Assembly (NCBI RefSeq): GCF_005886345.1
Contig: NZ_PNEC01000047.1
Coordinates: 1-61,181 of the forward strand
Direction: 5' to 3'
Source of the DNA: Pseudoalteromonas phenolica
GTDB taxonomy: Bacteria > Pseudomonadota > Gammaproteobacteria > Enterobacterales > Alteromonadaceae
Length of the DNA stretch: 61,181 bases
Position 1 is the stretch's first letter; every line of letters begins with the position of its first letter. Of this stretch, positions 1 through 11,108 are shown piece by piece. Both the position numbers and the translations under genes were made by a program. Below the pieces are notes generated by a model, which saw only the letters and a program-made list of their open reading frames with translations, did no database searches and was not told the origin of the DNA.

Positions 1-173
1 AAGTTTTTTGAATCCGAAGATTCGTGCTCAATGAATTCTGATTTTGATTCTTTCGAATCGAATTGACTATGAAGTCACTCAGTTACATTTGAGACTCTAA
101 TTTTTTTTGCTCCTGAATCAAGAGCTGTTAGAACTCAACCTGTACGAGTGCCCACACAGATGATTGCTTCATA
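1..173 (-). other. rRNA operon leader (16S gene just outside the window)
   Basis: Read on the minus strand, this is the transcribed leader between the rrn promoters and the 16S rRNA gene. It follows two promoters and a boxA, and its last bases at position 1 look like the sequence that directly precedes mature 16S rRNA in Pseudoalteromonas-like genomes. The 16S gene itself should begin within a few bases beyond the window edge, running leftward. No protein gene is visible. The call rests on promoter and boxA context; the 16S sequence is not in the window. Confidence 0.75.
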
Positions 174-186
174 TTTTTAAAGAACA
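174..186 (-). promoter_or_regulatory. boxA antitermination element of the rRNA leader
   Basis: The minus strand reads TGTTCTTTAAAAA, close to the bacterial boxA consensus TGCTCTTTAACA. It lies about 60-75 nt downstream of the proximal promoter. boxA in the leader RNA recruits NusB/NusE for rRNA antitermination. Confidence 0.75.
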
Positions 187-246
187 TTCCGGTTACCCGG
201 GTGTAACTCGATGAGTTACCGCAGCGTTGCTGCGAAGTGGAGCGCC

Positions 247-274
247 ATAATAACGACTTCACTTTTTATGTCAA
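247..274 (-). promoter_or_regulatory. rrn proximal promoter (P2-like)
   Basis: On the minus strand, a perfect -35 TTGACA (269-274) is followed after 16 bp by TATTAT (247-252) and then a GC-rich GGCGCTCC discriminator, as expected for growth-rate/ppGpp-controlled rRNA promoters. It is the promoter nearer the 16S gene. Confidence 0.8.
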
Positions 275-383
275 CACTTAATTTTAATCTTTTTCTTTAG
301 AGAAAGTTTAAAGCTAAGTTTTATTTGACTCGACATCGTTTTGAATTGCTTTTCAGCGCCTCGCCCCGTGTCAGTGGGGTCGC

Positions 384-411
384 ATTATAGGGAGAGCAGA
401 AAATTACGCAA
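384..411 (-). promoter_or_regulatory. rrn distal promoter (P1-like)
   Basis: On the minus strand, TTGCGT (406-411), a 16-bp spacer and a perfect TATAAT (384-389) are followed by GCGACCCCACTGACACGG, a typical rRNA discriminator/start region. The A/T-rich stretch upstream (about 412-450) could be an UP element. Confidence 0.8.
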
Positions 412-615
412 GCCCTTTTTTAAAGAAAAATGCAAAAAACTTACTGTTCGCGTGTATTTTAAACGAAACGTCTGTTTTTGATACTTTAACGCTGTAATTT
501 TGGTCACTTCTGAGTGTTAACTGCTATTTTTAAGCCATGGTAAATTGCTCGCTTTGACTCTACACTAATTACAAAGCATAAATAACATCTCAATAAAACT
601 CGGGGCTCTACACAA

Positions 616-1158
616 ATGATAAGAAGTTATAAAGGGATCTATCCTAAATTAGAAAAATCCGTCTATGTTAATGAATCTGCCGTCTTAGTCGGTGATATCA
701 CTATAGGTGAAGATAGTAGTGTTTGGCCTTTAGTTGCAGCGCGTGGAGATGTTAACTATATACAAATAGGCGAGCGCACCAATATTCAAGATGGTAGCGT
801 ACTTCATTTAACGCGCAAGAGCGCAAACAACCCTGATGGTTACCCACTTATTATTGGTGATGATGTGACAGTCGGCCATAAGGTCATGCTACATGGCTGT
901 AAGCTTGGTAACCGTATATTAGTTGGCATGGGTGCTATTGTAATGGACAATGCGATTGTCGAAGATGATGTCATCATCGGTGGTGGTGCATTAGTGCCAC
1001 CTAATAAGAAGCTTGAATCAGGATATTTATATGTAGGTAGCCCGGTGAAACAAGCTCGCCCGTTAACTGACTCAGAATTAGCCTTCTTGAAAATATCTGC
1101 GCTCAATTATGTTGAGTTGAAAGATGATTACTTAGCAGAGTCAGACTCGGCTAAGTAA
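616..1158 (+). CDS. yrdA: gamma-carbonic anhydrase-like hexapeptide-repeat protein YrdA
   Basis: 180 residues, full length for the family. The whole protein is a left-handed beta-helix of hexapeptide repeats (I/V-G-x-x-x-x). The three zinc-ligand histidines of gamma-class carbonic anhydrases are at H64, H88 and H93, and the RGD motif at residues 43-45 is conserved. The trimeric zinc protein is cytoplasmic; carbonic anhydrase activity of YrdA itself is uncertain. It converges with yrdB, and the two stop regions overlap by 18 bp. The start ATG at 616 agrees with the family N-terminus. It lies beside divergent rrn promoters. Confidence 0.93.
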   Translation: MIRSYKGIYPKLEKSVYVNESAVLVGDITIGEDSSVWPLVAARGDVNYIQIGERTNIQDGSVLHLTRKSANNPDGYPLIIGDDVTVGHKVMLHGCKLGNRILVGMGAIVMDNAIVEDDVIIGGGALVPPNKKLESGYLYVGSPVKQARPLTDSELAFLKISALNYVELKDDYLAESDSAK

Positions 1159-1380
1159 TACCTCCCCTTCTGCTGAGTAGCTTTCTTCTTCGATAAGCGC
1201 CTCAGCTTGCATTTCATAATCAAATTGATGCTCTGCAAAGTGTGCTAGCGCTGTCGTCTCTTCTCCTTCAAATGCAACACAGCAACCAATGATTAAACCA
1301 GAATTCATCGCAGTGAACTCTATTCTTTGTTGAGTCGCATTAAAACTCGCATCATCGTTAAATAAGATTGCTTGATTCAT
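1141..1380 (-). CDS. yrdB: DUF1488 family protein YrdB
   Basis: 79 residues from ATG at 1380. Small acidic DUF1488 protein of unknown function, recognised by sequence character and by the conserved yrdA-yrdB-aroE neighbourhood of enterics. I chose ATG 1380 over the in-frame ATG at 1395 because AAGG sits 6 nt upstream and this start falls just after the aroE stop, whereas 1395 lies inside aroE. It is probably co-transcribed and translationally coupled with aroE. Confidence 0.8.
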   Translation of the reverse strand: MNQAILFNDDASFNATQQRIEFTAMNSGLIIGCCVAFEGEETTALAHFAEHQFDYEMQAEALIEEESYSAEGEVLLSRV

Positions 1381-1381
1381 G

Positions 1382-2200
1382 TTAGCCCTTAGCAAATGTA
1401 TTTATTACCGGTGTTAATTCGGGCATATCACCTTGCCAAAGATAATATGCTTCTGCAGCCTGCCCTATTAGCATACCAATTCCATCTACTAATTTGGTTC
1501 TCGGGTTAATAGACCCCACCCATTTTAAGAAGCTAGTTTGCTCATTGCTATAAAACATATCGTAGGCAAGGTGACATTGCGTAAAAACAGTCTCCGATAT
1601 ATTTGGAAGTTCACCGGTCACACTTGATGATGTCGAGTTAATCACCACTTGATAATTCGAATCTGTTATCTCGTCTAAGCCGATCCCTTTTATATGACCA
1701 TAAGCAGAAAACTGCTCAGCCAATAACTCAGCTTTCTCTTGGGTGCGATTCGCAATGGTGATGTCTTTCACCCCAGCTTGTAATAAAGGATAAATACACC
1801 CTCTTGCTGCACCACCGGCACCTATAAGCAAAACAGATGCGCCATCTAGTTTGCATTCATTACGAATTAAGTCAGCCACTAACCCAGCGCCATCAGTGTT
1901 ATCACCAAGTAATCGACCATTATCTAACTTCTTAATGGTATTCACAGCTCCCGCTAGCTGTGCCCTTTCAGTGAGTTCATCCACCAGCTCAAACGCACGC
2001 TCTTTAAAAGGCAAGGTGACATTGGCTCCCTCGCCCGCTTTGTTTGTGAAAAAGTCTTGTGTAAATGCTTCAAATTCATCTAACGGCGCCAGCAAAGCTT
2101 GATAATCTATTTGTGTTGAAAACTGCTCTGCAAATTGCCTATGGATCTGTGGCGATTTAGAATGTTTTATCGGATTACCAAATACCGCGAATTTACCCAT
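1382..2200 (-). CDS. aroE: shikimate dehydrogenase (NADP+)
   Basis: 272 residues. Reduces 3-dehydroshikimate to shikimate in aromatic amino-acid synthesis. The N-terminal substrate domain has the SKSP shikimate-binding motif (residues 14-17), catalytic Lys66 in NVTLPFK and Asp103 in NTDG. The Rossmann domain starts with GAGGAARG. Length and motifs match the AroE type rather than YdiB. It is the first gene of a two-gene unit with yrdB. Confidence 0.96.
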   Translation of the reverse strand: MGKFAVFGNPIKHSKSPQIHRQFAEQFSTQIDYQALLAPLDEFEAFTQDFFTNKAGEGANVTLPFKERAFELVDELTERAQLAGAVNTIKKLDNGRLLGDNTDGAGLVADLIRNECKLDGASVLLIGAGGAARGCIYPLLQAGVKDITIANRTQEKAELLAEQFSAYGHIKGIGLDEITDSNYQVVINSTSSSVTGELPNISETVFTQCHLAYDMFYSNEQTSFLKWVGSINPRTKLVDGIGMLIGQAAEAYYLWQGDMPELTPVINTFAKG

Positions 2201-2283
2201 TAAATAAGCCCAGTGAATTGTTTATGAAGCAGCTAATTAAACGCATCTTCAACAAAGATGCAAGTAAAGAACAAGAGAGTAAT

Positions 2284-2682
2284 ATGCACGAGACCCCTAC
2301 AGTGGAAAAATCACCTTATGAAATTTTAGGTGGTGAGGACGGTGTAAAAGCCTTAGCAGATCGCTTTTACGATGTAATGGCAGAAGAAAAATATGCGAAA
2401 CCGCTATATGACATGCACCCACAGCCTTTAGACAGAATACGCTTAGTCTTTTTCGAATTTCTATCTGGCTGGTTAGGTGGTCCAGACCTATTTGTTGAGA
2501 AATACGGGCACCCTATGCTGCGAAAACGCCATATGCCTTTTTCGATAGATAAAGACTTAAGAGATCAATGGATGTTTTGCATGAATAAGGCGCTTGAAAT
2601 TGAGGTTGATAACCCTCTATTAAGAGTGGGACTAAGAAAATCTTTTGAGCAATTAGCTACTCACATGATCAACAAGGACTAA
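2284..2682 (+). CDS. group II truncated hemoglobin
   Basis: 132 residues from ATG 2284, the usual size for trHbO-type globins. The sequence shows the YEILGGEDGVKALADRFYD start, helix-E/F region with GHPMLRKRHMPF, and a Trp at the position equivalent to G8 (DQWMFCM). These heme proteins bind O2 or NO. ATG 2224 (and TTG 2218) would add 20 or more Lys-rich residues but lack a ribosome-binding site, while AGAGAG precedes 2284; the longer form cannot be excluded. It lies in a two-gene plus-strand island with a heme-binding chemoreceptor, between aroE and hemF. Confidence 0.87.
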   Translation: MHETPTVEKSPYEILGGEDGVKALADRFYDVMAEEKYAKPLYDMHPQPLDRIRLVFFEFLSGWLGGPDLFVEKYGHPMLRKRHMPFSIDKDLRDQWMFCMNKALEIEVDNPLLRVGLRKSFEQLATHMINKD

Positions 2683-2782
2683 ACTATTAATCAATTGGTA
2701 AATTAGCTGTGGCTCATTTGCGCTGAATCAAGCTCCTTATCTCTAAAAGCTGCATAATGGAATGACATATGAGTGAGATTGA

Positions 2783-4393
2783 ATGATTACTGTGAAATCG
2801 ATACAACATAAAATTTATGCACTTTTAGCGATAACGGGCGTACTTGTACTCATTGCCAGTATTTGGAGTAGCTCAGATCAGCAACAAAAACTTGCTCAAG
2901 AGACCGTCGCAGAGAATATCAAGTTATTAGCCGATAACTACTTTGATTCTATTAATACCATGATGTTGACAGGCACGATGGCGAATCGTGAAATACTCAG
3001 TGAAAAACTACGCGCTCACCCTAGCATCGAAGATGCCCACATCATTCGAGCAGAGTTAATCAACAAACTTTACGGTCCAGGCAACCCCAATCAGGCACCA
3101 ACTACTGATGCTGAGCGTGATGCATTGAGAGGTAAAGAAACGTTAGTCATTGAACAACGCGATGATATGCGTGTGATGACATTTTTTAGACCGATGATCG
3201 CCAGCAGTGACTATAAAGGCACGAACTGTTTAGGTTGCCACATGGCCAAAGAAGGCGATGTATTAGGGGTTGTTCGCTTCAGTTACTCATTAGAAGACAT
3301 AGATAGCACGGTAACCAGCAATACTTGGTTAAGTACAGGCTTACTGTCGGCCATCTTTATCTCGGCGTTTGTCATTTTAGGTATGCTATTTAGAAAACTA
3401 TTCATTGTACGCTTGAAAACTCTTGGTCGCACCATGCGCCTTGCTACACAGAATAAAGATTTAAGTCTGCGTATTGATGATGATATTGACGATGAGCTTG
3501 GCCGTTTAGCGACGAACTTCAATAAAATGATGACCGCGTTTAAAGACAATATGGCGCAAGTCTCCCACTCTTCTCATGTGCTTATTCGCTCAGCAGAGAG
3601 TATTTACAACTCAGCAGATACAACAGAGCAAGCTATTTTGGCACAAAAGCAAGGCACAGATTCAGTTGCCGCTGCGATTAATGAATTAGAGAGCTCATCA
3701 AGTGAAGTTAAGAACACCACACATTTTGCCTCAGAGAAGTCAGATTCAAGTAATCACCTAGCAGAAGAAAGCATGGCCGTTGCAGAGCATACCGAAGCCA
3801 GTATCAATCAACTTGCACAGGATGTTCGCCAAGCCGCAGAGCAAGTTAGTCAATTACAAAACCAAACCCTTGAAGTGGGTAAAGTACTTGAAGTGATCAG
3901 TAGTATTGCTGAGCAAACTAACCTACTAGCACTTAACGCAGCAATCGAAGCGGCACGAGCGGGTGAAGCAGGTCGAGGCTTTGCAGTGGTTGCCGATGAA
4001 GTAAGAACGCTGGCAACTCGTACTCATGACTCTACGGATGAAATAAAGCGCACCATTGAAAAGCTTCAAAGCGAAGCCGCGCAAACCGTTCAGGCGATGA
4101 GTGCATCTTGTGAAGAAGCAGACGATAGAGCTTTACAAGTGAAAAAAGTCGCACAGGCATTAAAAGATATTTCAAATCAGATGCATGAGATTAATGACTT
4201 AAACGTACAGATCGCCGATGCCACAGAGCAGCAAAACTTGGCGGCAGAAGAAATTAATCACAGTGTCATTGGGATTCGTGATAACGCGGAAGAATCTTTA
4301 AAAGATGCGCACCGCAGTAAACAAGTCAGTGAAGAACTCCTGACATTAGCGCGCTCTTTGGATGAGCAAGTGCGCAGCTTTAAAGTCGAGTAA
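2783..4393 (+). CDS. methyl-accepting chemotaxis protein with c-type heme sensor domain
   Basis: 536 residues. Order: N-terminal membrane segment (about 10-28), periplasmic domain (30-183) of the DUF3365/Tll0287-like kind with a CLGCH motif at 149-153 (CxxCH, covalent heme attachment), second membrane segment (184-203), HAMP (204-256), and a cytoplasmic signalling coiled coil with the conserved hairpin tip [20 protein letters not shown]. No C-terminal CheR-tethering pentapeptide is present. A redox, oxygen or NO sensing role is inferred from the heme motif. The neighbouring globin on the same strand supports a gas or redox theme. Confidence 0.92.
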   Translation: MITVKSIQHKIYALLAITGVLVLIASIWSSSDQQQKLAQETVAENIKLLADNYFDSINTMMLTGTMANREILSEKLRAHPSIEDAHIIRAELINKLYGPGNPNQAPTTDAERDALRGKETLVIEQRDDMRVMTFFRPMIASSDYKGTNCLGCHMAKEGDVLGVVRFSYSLEDIDSTVTSNTWLSTGLLSAIFISAFVILGMLFRKLFIVRLKTLGRTMRLATQNKDLSLRIDDDIDDELGRLATNFNKMMTAFKDNMAQVSHSSHVLIRSAESIYNSADTTEQAILAQKQGTDSVAAAINELESSSSEVKNTTHFASEKSDSSNHLAEESMAVAEHTEASINQLAQDVRQAAEQVSQLQNQTLEVGKVLEVISSIAEQTNLLALNAAIEAARAGEAGRGFAVVADEVRTLATRTHDSTDEIKRTIEKLQSEAAQTVQAMSASCEEADDRALQVKKVAQALKDISNQMHEINDLNVQIADATEQQNLAAEEINHSVIGIRDNAEESLKDAHRSKQVSEELLTLARSLDEQVRSFKVE

Positions 4394-4395
4394 TA

Positions 4396-4557
4396 ATACC
4401 AATCCGCTTAAGTAAGTGATCTATTTTGAGGCAAGAAAACCTCGTTGGTAGCAAGGCAAATATTTCGTTATTTAGTTGTTCTAAATGAGAAATCTTTAAC
4501 GCCGCTATCATCAGGTTTAATCCCTCAAAATGATTAAGTGTTATTGCGGATTGGTAT
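4396..4557. repeat. 162-bp palindromic intergenic element (copy A)
   Basis: Bounded by perfect 12-bp inverted ends ATACCAATCCGC / GCGGATTGGTAT. Internal complementary blocks (TTTTGAGG near 4430, CCTCAAAA near 4525) and a central ATTTAG...CTAAAT mini-hairpin mean the single strand can fold into one long hairpin. It has no coding capacity. A homologous copy of identical length lies at 16751-16912 in the other orientation. This is a MITE-like or REP-like element; the ATACCAATCC ends are familiar from Pseudoalteromonas-type genomes. Confidence 0.85.
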
Positions 4558-4575
4558 AATAACCTTCTTTATACA

Positions 4576-4606
4576 AAAACGGCGCTCAATTGAGCGCCGT
4601 TTTTTA
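4576..4606. terminator. bidirectional Rho-independent terminator
   Basis: Perfect stem AACGGCGCTC / GAGCGCCGTT, flanked by A-run and T-run so it can act on both strands. It serves the end of hemF (minus) and anything read from the chemoreceptor side (plus). Confidence 0.9.
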
Positions 4607-4630
4607 TGGTCTGCTATTCAAGCTCTGAAG

Positions 4631-6116
<1,486 letters not shown>

Positions 6117-6117
<1 letters not shown>

Positions 6118-6683
6118 TATGATTTCTCTACTTTATGTTGGCAGGATTTCTGCGGGCATTGTAACACAGCTTTATCGCCACGAGATTTCTCAACCATCAC
6201 TCCCCAACCACATTGTGGGCAAGTCTCATCGACTGGGTGTTGATTCAAACTGTACTTACAACTTGGGTAGGCATCACATGAGTAAAATTGTTTACCGAAT
6301 TTATTGTTACGAACAACGAGCTTACCCTTTTTACATTTAGGGCAGTTTGGTAACCCTTCTTCTTCGGGTTCGTCTTCATGCACAATAAAATGGCAGGCTG
6401 GGTATCCGGTGCATCCAATAAACATACCGTAGCGACCATTACGAATAACTAATGGTTCACCGCACTCAGGGCAAGGAGAATCGTCGAGCACTTTAATATC
6501 GTGATTATCATGCTGGGCGAGAGAACGAATATAGTCACACTTAGGGTAACTGGCGCAGCCTAAGAAAGGCCCATTTTTGCTGTGCTTCATCACCAGCTCA
6601 GAGCCACATTTAGGACAAGTTTCATATTCCTTTTCTAATGCGTGTTTGTCAGCATTAAATAAAGAATAATCAATCTTACTCAT
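6117..6683 (-). CDS. yrdD: topoisomerase-type C4 zinc-finger protein YrdD
   Basis: 188 residues from ATG 6683. Four CPxCG...C...C zinc-ribbon modules of the type found at the C-terminus of DNA topoisomerase I, without any topoisomerase catalytic domain. The first modules contain the G-x-F-x-G-C-x-x-Y/P pattern of that family. Function is unknown; nucleic-acid binding is inferred. A GTG 9 nt upstream is possible, but GAGGG is correctly spaced (8 nt) only for the ATG. Confidence 0.9.
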
Positions 6684-6772
6684 ACATGCCACCCTCTTAG
6701 CTCGATTTGAATTGCGCTTAATATAACCGTGCTAAAGTTAGGGTCAAGTATTGTGCATCAATAAAAGTACGT

Positions 6773-7246
6773 CTAGTGCAAATACTCCGTGGGCTCATCG
6801 AAGATCAGATCTTCCATTTGCGCATAGGCTTGCTCTTTACCTGGCACATTAAAGAGCACCATTAAGATCACCCACTTTAAGTCATCTAGACTGATCTCAG
6901 CCTTTTCAAGTGCCATTAATCGGTCGATGACCATTTCACGTGTAGTGCTATCTATCACACCAACTTGCTCAACAAACATTAAAAAACCACGGCTTTCAAC
7001 ATCCAGAAGCTGGCACTCTTCTTCGGTATAAATACGGATGGCCTTATCGGCCGTCGCATTTAAGTAAGGAATTTCATCGCTATGTTGTAAATCTGCTAAT
7101 TGCTCCAGCCAATCCAAGGCTTTGTAAATCTCATCTTGATTAAAACCAGCACGTAATAGCTCGTCAGTTAATTCGTTTTGTTCAACAAAAATATCCGATT
7201 CAGAATGGATATAGTTCTCAAATAAGTACATTAAAATATCAAACAT
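6773..7246 (-). CDS. smg: DUF494 family protein Smg
   Basis: 157 residues, the usual length. Acidic helical protein starting [13 protein letters not shown], characteristic of the Smg/DUF494 family found next to dprA in many gammaproteobacteria. Function is not established. It begins 2 nt after the dprA stop, so the two are co-translated. Confidence 0.93.
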   Translation of the reverse strand: MFDILMYLFENYIHSESDIFVEQNELTDELLRAGFNQDEIYKALDWLEQLADLQHSDEIPYLNATADKAIRIYTEEECQLLDVESRGFLMFVEQVGVIDSTTREMVIDRLMALEKAEISLDDLKWVILMVLFNVPGKEQAYAQMEDLIFDEPTEYLH

Positions 7247-7248
7247 GA

Positions 7249-8346
7249 TTAACCCCTCGCTAATTTTATGTAGCCTTCCGCAGTGCGGGCGACTTTATCT
7301 TCGAGTTCGAGATCCAGCAGTCGTGCTAATACTTTCTCTACTGGCCATTGAGTTCTATAGGTTATGACATCGACACTGGCCGCTTCAAAACCAAGACTCT
7401 TTAATATTGGGCAATTCTCCTCACTATCTTCTATTGGGGCATTTTCTGCCCTTTCTATATTATATAGACCGTTATTTGGCAAAAAGCTCACATCTTCTAA
7501 AATATCGGTCACGCTTTCTACTAACTTTGCCCCTTGTTTTATCAGGTGATGACACCCTGCTGCCAGCGGATTTCTAATAGAACCGGGTATCGCAAACACT
7601 TCTCTATTTTGTTCAAGTGCATACTTTGCTGTGACTAAAGAGCCGCTTTTTATTTCAGCTTCAACAATTAAGGTGCCTAGCGATAGCCCCGAAATAATCC
7701 TGTTTCGTCTTGGAAAATTATGTTGATTTGCCACAGCACCCGGTAAAAATTCACTGATAACGAGACCTTGATCAACCAGTTGCTGATATAAATAGTTATG
7801 TCGCTTTGGATAGACCACATCGACACCTGTGCCTAACACTGCAATGGTATTACCGTTACCTGCGAGCGCTCCTTTATGCGCCGCGCCATCTATGCCCATG
7901 GCCATACCTGAGGTGACCGTTATGCCTGAACGCGTTAATTGATAGGCAAATTCAGAGGCACATTCCAAGCCAGGCGGTGTTGCGTTACGACTCCCCACAA
8001 TGGCAATTTGCGGCTCATTTAGTAATTTAATATTACCTTTGCAAAAAAGTATTAAAGGCGCATGACAGGTTTGCTTAAGTAATTTTGGATAAGCTTGATG
8101 CTCGGTATGAATAATTTGAATATTTTGTTGTTCACAAAATTTCTGGAGTTGTTCTATGCGTTTTAAATCGGGGGTGGCTATTTGCTCTGCGATGGTGGGT
8201 TTAATGCCAAGCGCTATGAGTTCATCATGGGGTAAATCGAATAACTCGACAAGATCTATTTTGCTTTCTATGGCTGAGAGCGTTGCACTACCCAGTCCTT
8301 TGGTTAAATAAAGTATCAGCCCTTGTAGCTGCGAAAGTGTTGCCAT
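7249..8346 (-). CDS. dprA: DNA-processing protein DprA/Smf
   Basis: 365 residues. Loads RecA on incoming single-stranded DNA during natural transformation. The Rossmann-like core shows [46 protein letters not shown] and [12 protein letters not shown] in order. The C-terminal 60 residues look like the winged-helix DprA tail, and the N-terminal 70 residues like the SAM/HhH-type domain. Its presence says nothing by itself about competence of this strain. Confidence 0.96.
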   Translation of the reverse strand: MATLSQLQGLILYLTKGLGSATLSAIESKIDLVELFDLPHDELIALGIKPTIAEQIATPDLKRIEQLQKFCEQQNIQIIHTEHQAYPKLLKQTCHAPLILFCKGNIKLLNEPQIAIVGSRNATPPGLECASEFAYQLTRSGITVTSGMAMGIDGAAHKGALAGNGNTIAVLGTGVDVVYPKRHNYLYQQLVDQGLVISEFLPGAVANQHNFPRRNRIISGLSLGTLIVEAEIKSGSLVTAKYALEQNREVFAIPGSIRNPLAAGCHHLIKQGAKLVESVTDILEDVSFLPNNGLYNIERAENAPIEDSEENCPILKSLGFEAASVDVITYRTQWPVEKVLARLLDLELEDKVARTAEGYIKLARG

Positions 8347-8386
8347 ACTCCCTCCTTAGAGTATCTTGTCATTTATAAGCTTTCGC

Positions 8387-9508
8387 TTAATTGGCGCTAA
8401 TGGTATCTCCCACTCTGATTGGTTGTTGAGAGCGAGTCACCATCGCATAGCTAATATTGTCGTAAACTTTAAATACCATCAGCTCACCGACTTTTTCTTT
8501 TGGCATCGTCCACACAACACTGTCTTCGTCGTTTTCTGTACCAAACATTTCTCTAAAGCCAGTGATAAACTTTTCTAGCTTGTTGGCATCTTCAACGTAG
8601 CGAGGGCCATGTTCGCCTTCAATAACTGTAGGTGACTGTTTGTTAATATCAAGAATATGACCTTCTTTAAGATTATCCTCACGGCCACGGTTTAATACCA
8701 CAATGGCAGTTGAGCCAAATTCTCGCATTTGGTTATCGCTTGAAATAATCGAGCCATCAATGGCTTCGGTAGGGCGCGTCATATTAAATTGCGCCGAAAA
8801 GCTTTGATCTACATTAATCGGCATCAGTACATCGTTGGTTTTGATTTCTTGGCGAACCGTTTCAATCTCAACTTTTGCAGGGTGACCCGCTTCAATGTCA
8901 CCACCAAACAACACTCGTGCCGTCCCCACTAAACGTGACTCATACGCTAAGGTGTCACCATTCTCAGGATCAACATATGCCTCACCACGACGGTAAATGC
9001 CATAGTTTGCAGATGGGTTCAGGTTGCCCTTTACATACAACAACTGGCCTTGAGTGTTACGCAGTACGTTGCGGTTTGACCCCAATACAATTGGCTTGCC
9101 ATCTAGATCATCGGCACCAATAGCTTGGTCAAAGCGTAAAAACGGCTCTATCATGGCTAGAGGTAGTGTCGGTATAGCGGTGTTTTTTTGCACCACAACA
9201 CGTGTACGAGGAGAAAGCTTCTTCACCCCTTTCTTTAACACTAAACGCGGGTTACCTTGGGCATCATATTGCAGCGCCAAAACATCACCGGGATAGATTA
9301 AATCAGGGTCGTCAATTTGCGGGTTCCATTGCCACAATTCAGGCCAACGCCAAGGCGTGTTTAGATACATGGTCGAAATGTCCCACAAGGTGTCGCCTTT
9401 TTTCACCACATATTGCTGTGGTGCATCGGCTTTCAACTTTAAAACATCAGCCATGGCCGAAAATTGAGCGCCAACAGAGAGCATTAACGCAGCAATGGAA
9501 TATTTCAT
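8387..9508 (-). CDS. exported LysM peptidoglycan-binding protein
   Basis: 373 residues from ATG 9508 (AGGA 8 nt upstream). Signal peptide of about 20 residues ending near AMA. One LysM domain (about residues 34-82), with YVVKKGDTLWDIS and PDLIYPGDVL. The remaining 290 residues form a beta-rich region without a motif I can name. Similar LysM proteins sit beside dprA in many gammaproteobacteria; their role in the cell wall is unclear. It is divergent from def. Confidence 0.9.
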   Translation of the reverse strand: MKYSIAALMLSVGAQFSAMADVLKLKADAPQQYVVKKGDTLWDISTMYLNTPWRWPELWQWNPQIDDPDLIYPGDVLALQYDAQGNPRLVLKKGVKKLSPRTRVVVQKNTAIPTLPLAMIEPFLRFDQAIGADDLDGKPIVLGSNRNVLRNTQGQLLYVKGNLNPSANYGIYRRGEAYVDPENGDTLAYESRLVGTARVLFGGDIEAGHPAKVEIETVRQEIKTNDVLMPINVDQSFSAQFNMTRPTEAIDGSIISSDNQMREFGSTAIVVLNRGREDNLKEGHILDINKQSPTVIEGEHGPRYVEDANKLEKFITGFREMFGTENDEDSVVWTMPKEKVGELMVFKVYDNISYAMVTRSQQPIRVGDTISAN

Positions 9509-9626
9509 CAAAGCTTCCTTGAGTTATTTTTCGATATTATCAACCAAAACCTGTAAAAGGGAAACGCGAATGGCTAAAATGAAAGCATACACGAATGCAT
9601 ATATAGCTCAATAGTAAAAGGTAACC

Positions 9627-10136
9627 ATGGCTAAGTTAGAAGTATTAAGATTCCCAGATGAGCGTTTACGCACAGTTGCAGAGCCTGTGGCTGAAGTAAA
9701 CGACGAGATCCGTCAAATCGTTAAAGATATGCTTGAAACCATGTACGACGAAAATGGCATTGGTTTAGCTGCCACACAAGTTGATATTCATAAGCGTATT
9801 GTGGTGATCGATGTATCAGAAGAAGGCAATGAGCCACTGGTATTAATCAACCCTGAGATCATCGAAAAAGATGGCTCTACAATCAGTGAAGAAGGCTGTT
9901 TATCTGTGCCTCAGTCTTACGCAAAAGTTGACCGCGCAGAGCAAGTCACAGTAAAAGCATTAAATGAGAACGGTGAAGAATACACATACGAAGCAGATGG
10001 CCTACTGGCAATTTGTACTCAGCACGAACTTGATCATCTAATGGGTAAATTATTTATTGATTACCTATCACCACTTAAGCGCCAGCGTATTCGCAAGAAA
10101 CTTGAAAAAGAAGCACGCTTAGCGGCTCGTTCTTAA
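9627..10136 (+). CDS. def: peptide deformylase
   Basis: 169 residues. Removes the formyl group from N-terminal Met of new proteins. The three signature motifs are present: GIGLAATQ (near 45), EEGCLS (near 89) and HELDH (near 132), supplying the Cys and two His metal ligands and the catalytic Glu. AAAGG lies 6 nt before the ATG. First gene of def-fmt-rsmB-trkA, the standard gammaproteobacterial order. Confidence 0.97.
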   Translation: MAKLEVLRFPDERLRTVAEPVAEVNDEIRQIVKDMLETMYDENGIGLAATQVDIHKRIVVIDVSEEGNEPLVLINPEIIEKDGSTISEEGCLSVPQSYAKVDRAEQVTVKALNENGEEYTYEADGLLAICTQHELDHLMGKLFIDYLSPLKRQRIRKKLEKEARLAARS

Positions 10137-10163
10137 TTTAACCTGACAACATTGGAATATTCT

Positions 10164-11108
10164 GTGATTCAACCATTACGTATTGTTTTCGCTGGTACGC
10201 CTGATTTTGCTGCGCGCCACCTTCAAGCACTTATCGATTCAGAGCACCAAGTTGTTGGTGTGTATAGCCAACCAGACCGCCCTGCGGGTCGCGGTAAAAA
10301 ACTCAAAGCCAGCGAGGTAAAAACCTTAGCGCTTGAGCATGATTTACCCGTTTACCAGCCTGAATCATTTAAAAGTGAAGAAGCACAGCAAGAATTAGCC
10401 AGCCTAAACGCTGATGTAATGGTTGTTGTTGCTTATGGCTTATTGTTACCTAAAGTGGTGTTAGATACTCCTCGCCTTGGTTGCGTTAACGTGCACGGCT
10501 CTATTCTGCCGCGCTGGCGTGGTGCGGCACCAATTCAGCGTGCACTGTGGGCGGGTGATACCGAAACAGGCGTGACCATTATGCAAATGGATGAAGGTCT
10601 AGATACAGGCGATATGCTGCATATTGCGACTTGCCCGATTACCGCTGAAGATACTAGCGCGAGCCTTTATACTAAGCTTGCCGAGCTTGGGCCACCTGCG
10701 CTCATTGAAACGCTAAACAGTATGGCTGCAGGCACTGCGGTTGCAGAACCTCAAGATGATAACCTTGCTAACTATGCCAAGAAACTCAGCAAAGAAGAAG
10801 CTGACATTGACTGGCAAATGGATGCTGCACAACTTGAGCGTAACATTCGTGCTTTTAATCCTTGGCCAGTGTGTTTTACCCAAATGCAAGAAAACACCGT
10901 AAAGGTTTGGCAAGCTGATGTTGTTGAGCAAAGTGGCGAAGCGGGCACCGTATTACATGCCGACAAACAAGGTATCGTCATCGCGTGTGGTGAAAATGCA
11001 CTACGTATCACGCAACTACAGCCGCAAGGTAAAAAGCCTATGTCTGCACAGGACTTCTTAAATGGTCGTGCTGAGTGGGTTGCCGCTGGTAACAAGGTAG
11101 GTCAATAA
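10164..11108 (+). CDS. fmt: methionyl-tRNA formyltransferase
   Basis: 314 residues from GTG 10164. Formylates initiator Met-tRNA with 10-formyl-THF. Catalytic [13 protein letters not shown] block near residue 106 and the DTGDM motif are visible, with a C-terminal OB-like tRNA-binding domain. I prefer GTG 10164 over TTG 10152, because GGAA is about 7 nt upstream and the protein then begins right before the conserved [12 protein letters not shown] strand. The stop overlaps the rsmB start region. Confidence 0.96.
   Translation: MIQPLRIVFAGTPDFAARHLQALIDSEHQVVGVYSQPDRPAGRGKKLKASEVKTLALEHDLPVYQPESFKSEEAQQELASLNADVMVVVAYGLLLPKVVLDTPRLGCVNVHGSILPRWRGAAPIQRALWAGDTETGVTIMQMDEGLDTGDMLHIATCPITAEDTSASLYTKLAELGPPALIETLNSMAAGTAVAEPQDDNLANYAKKLSKEEADIDWQMDAAQLERNIRAFNPWPVCFTQMQENTVKVWQADVVEQSGEAGTVLHADKQGIVIACGENALRITQLQPQGKKPMSAQDFLNGRAEWVAAGNKVGQ

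Noticed and set aside
9570..9614. 14-codon ORF (MAKMKAYTNAYIAQ) directly upstream of def
   Set aside because: An upstream ORF is possible, but there are no regulatory codon runs or alternative hairpins to suggest attenuation.
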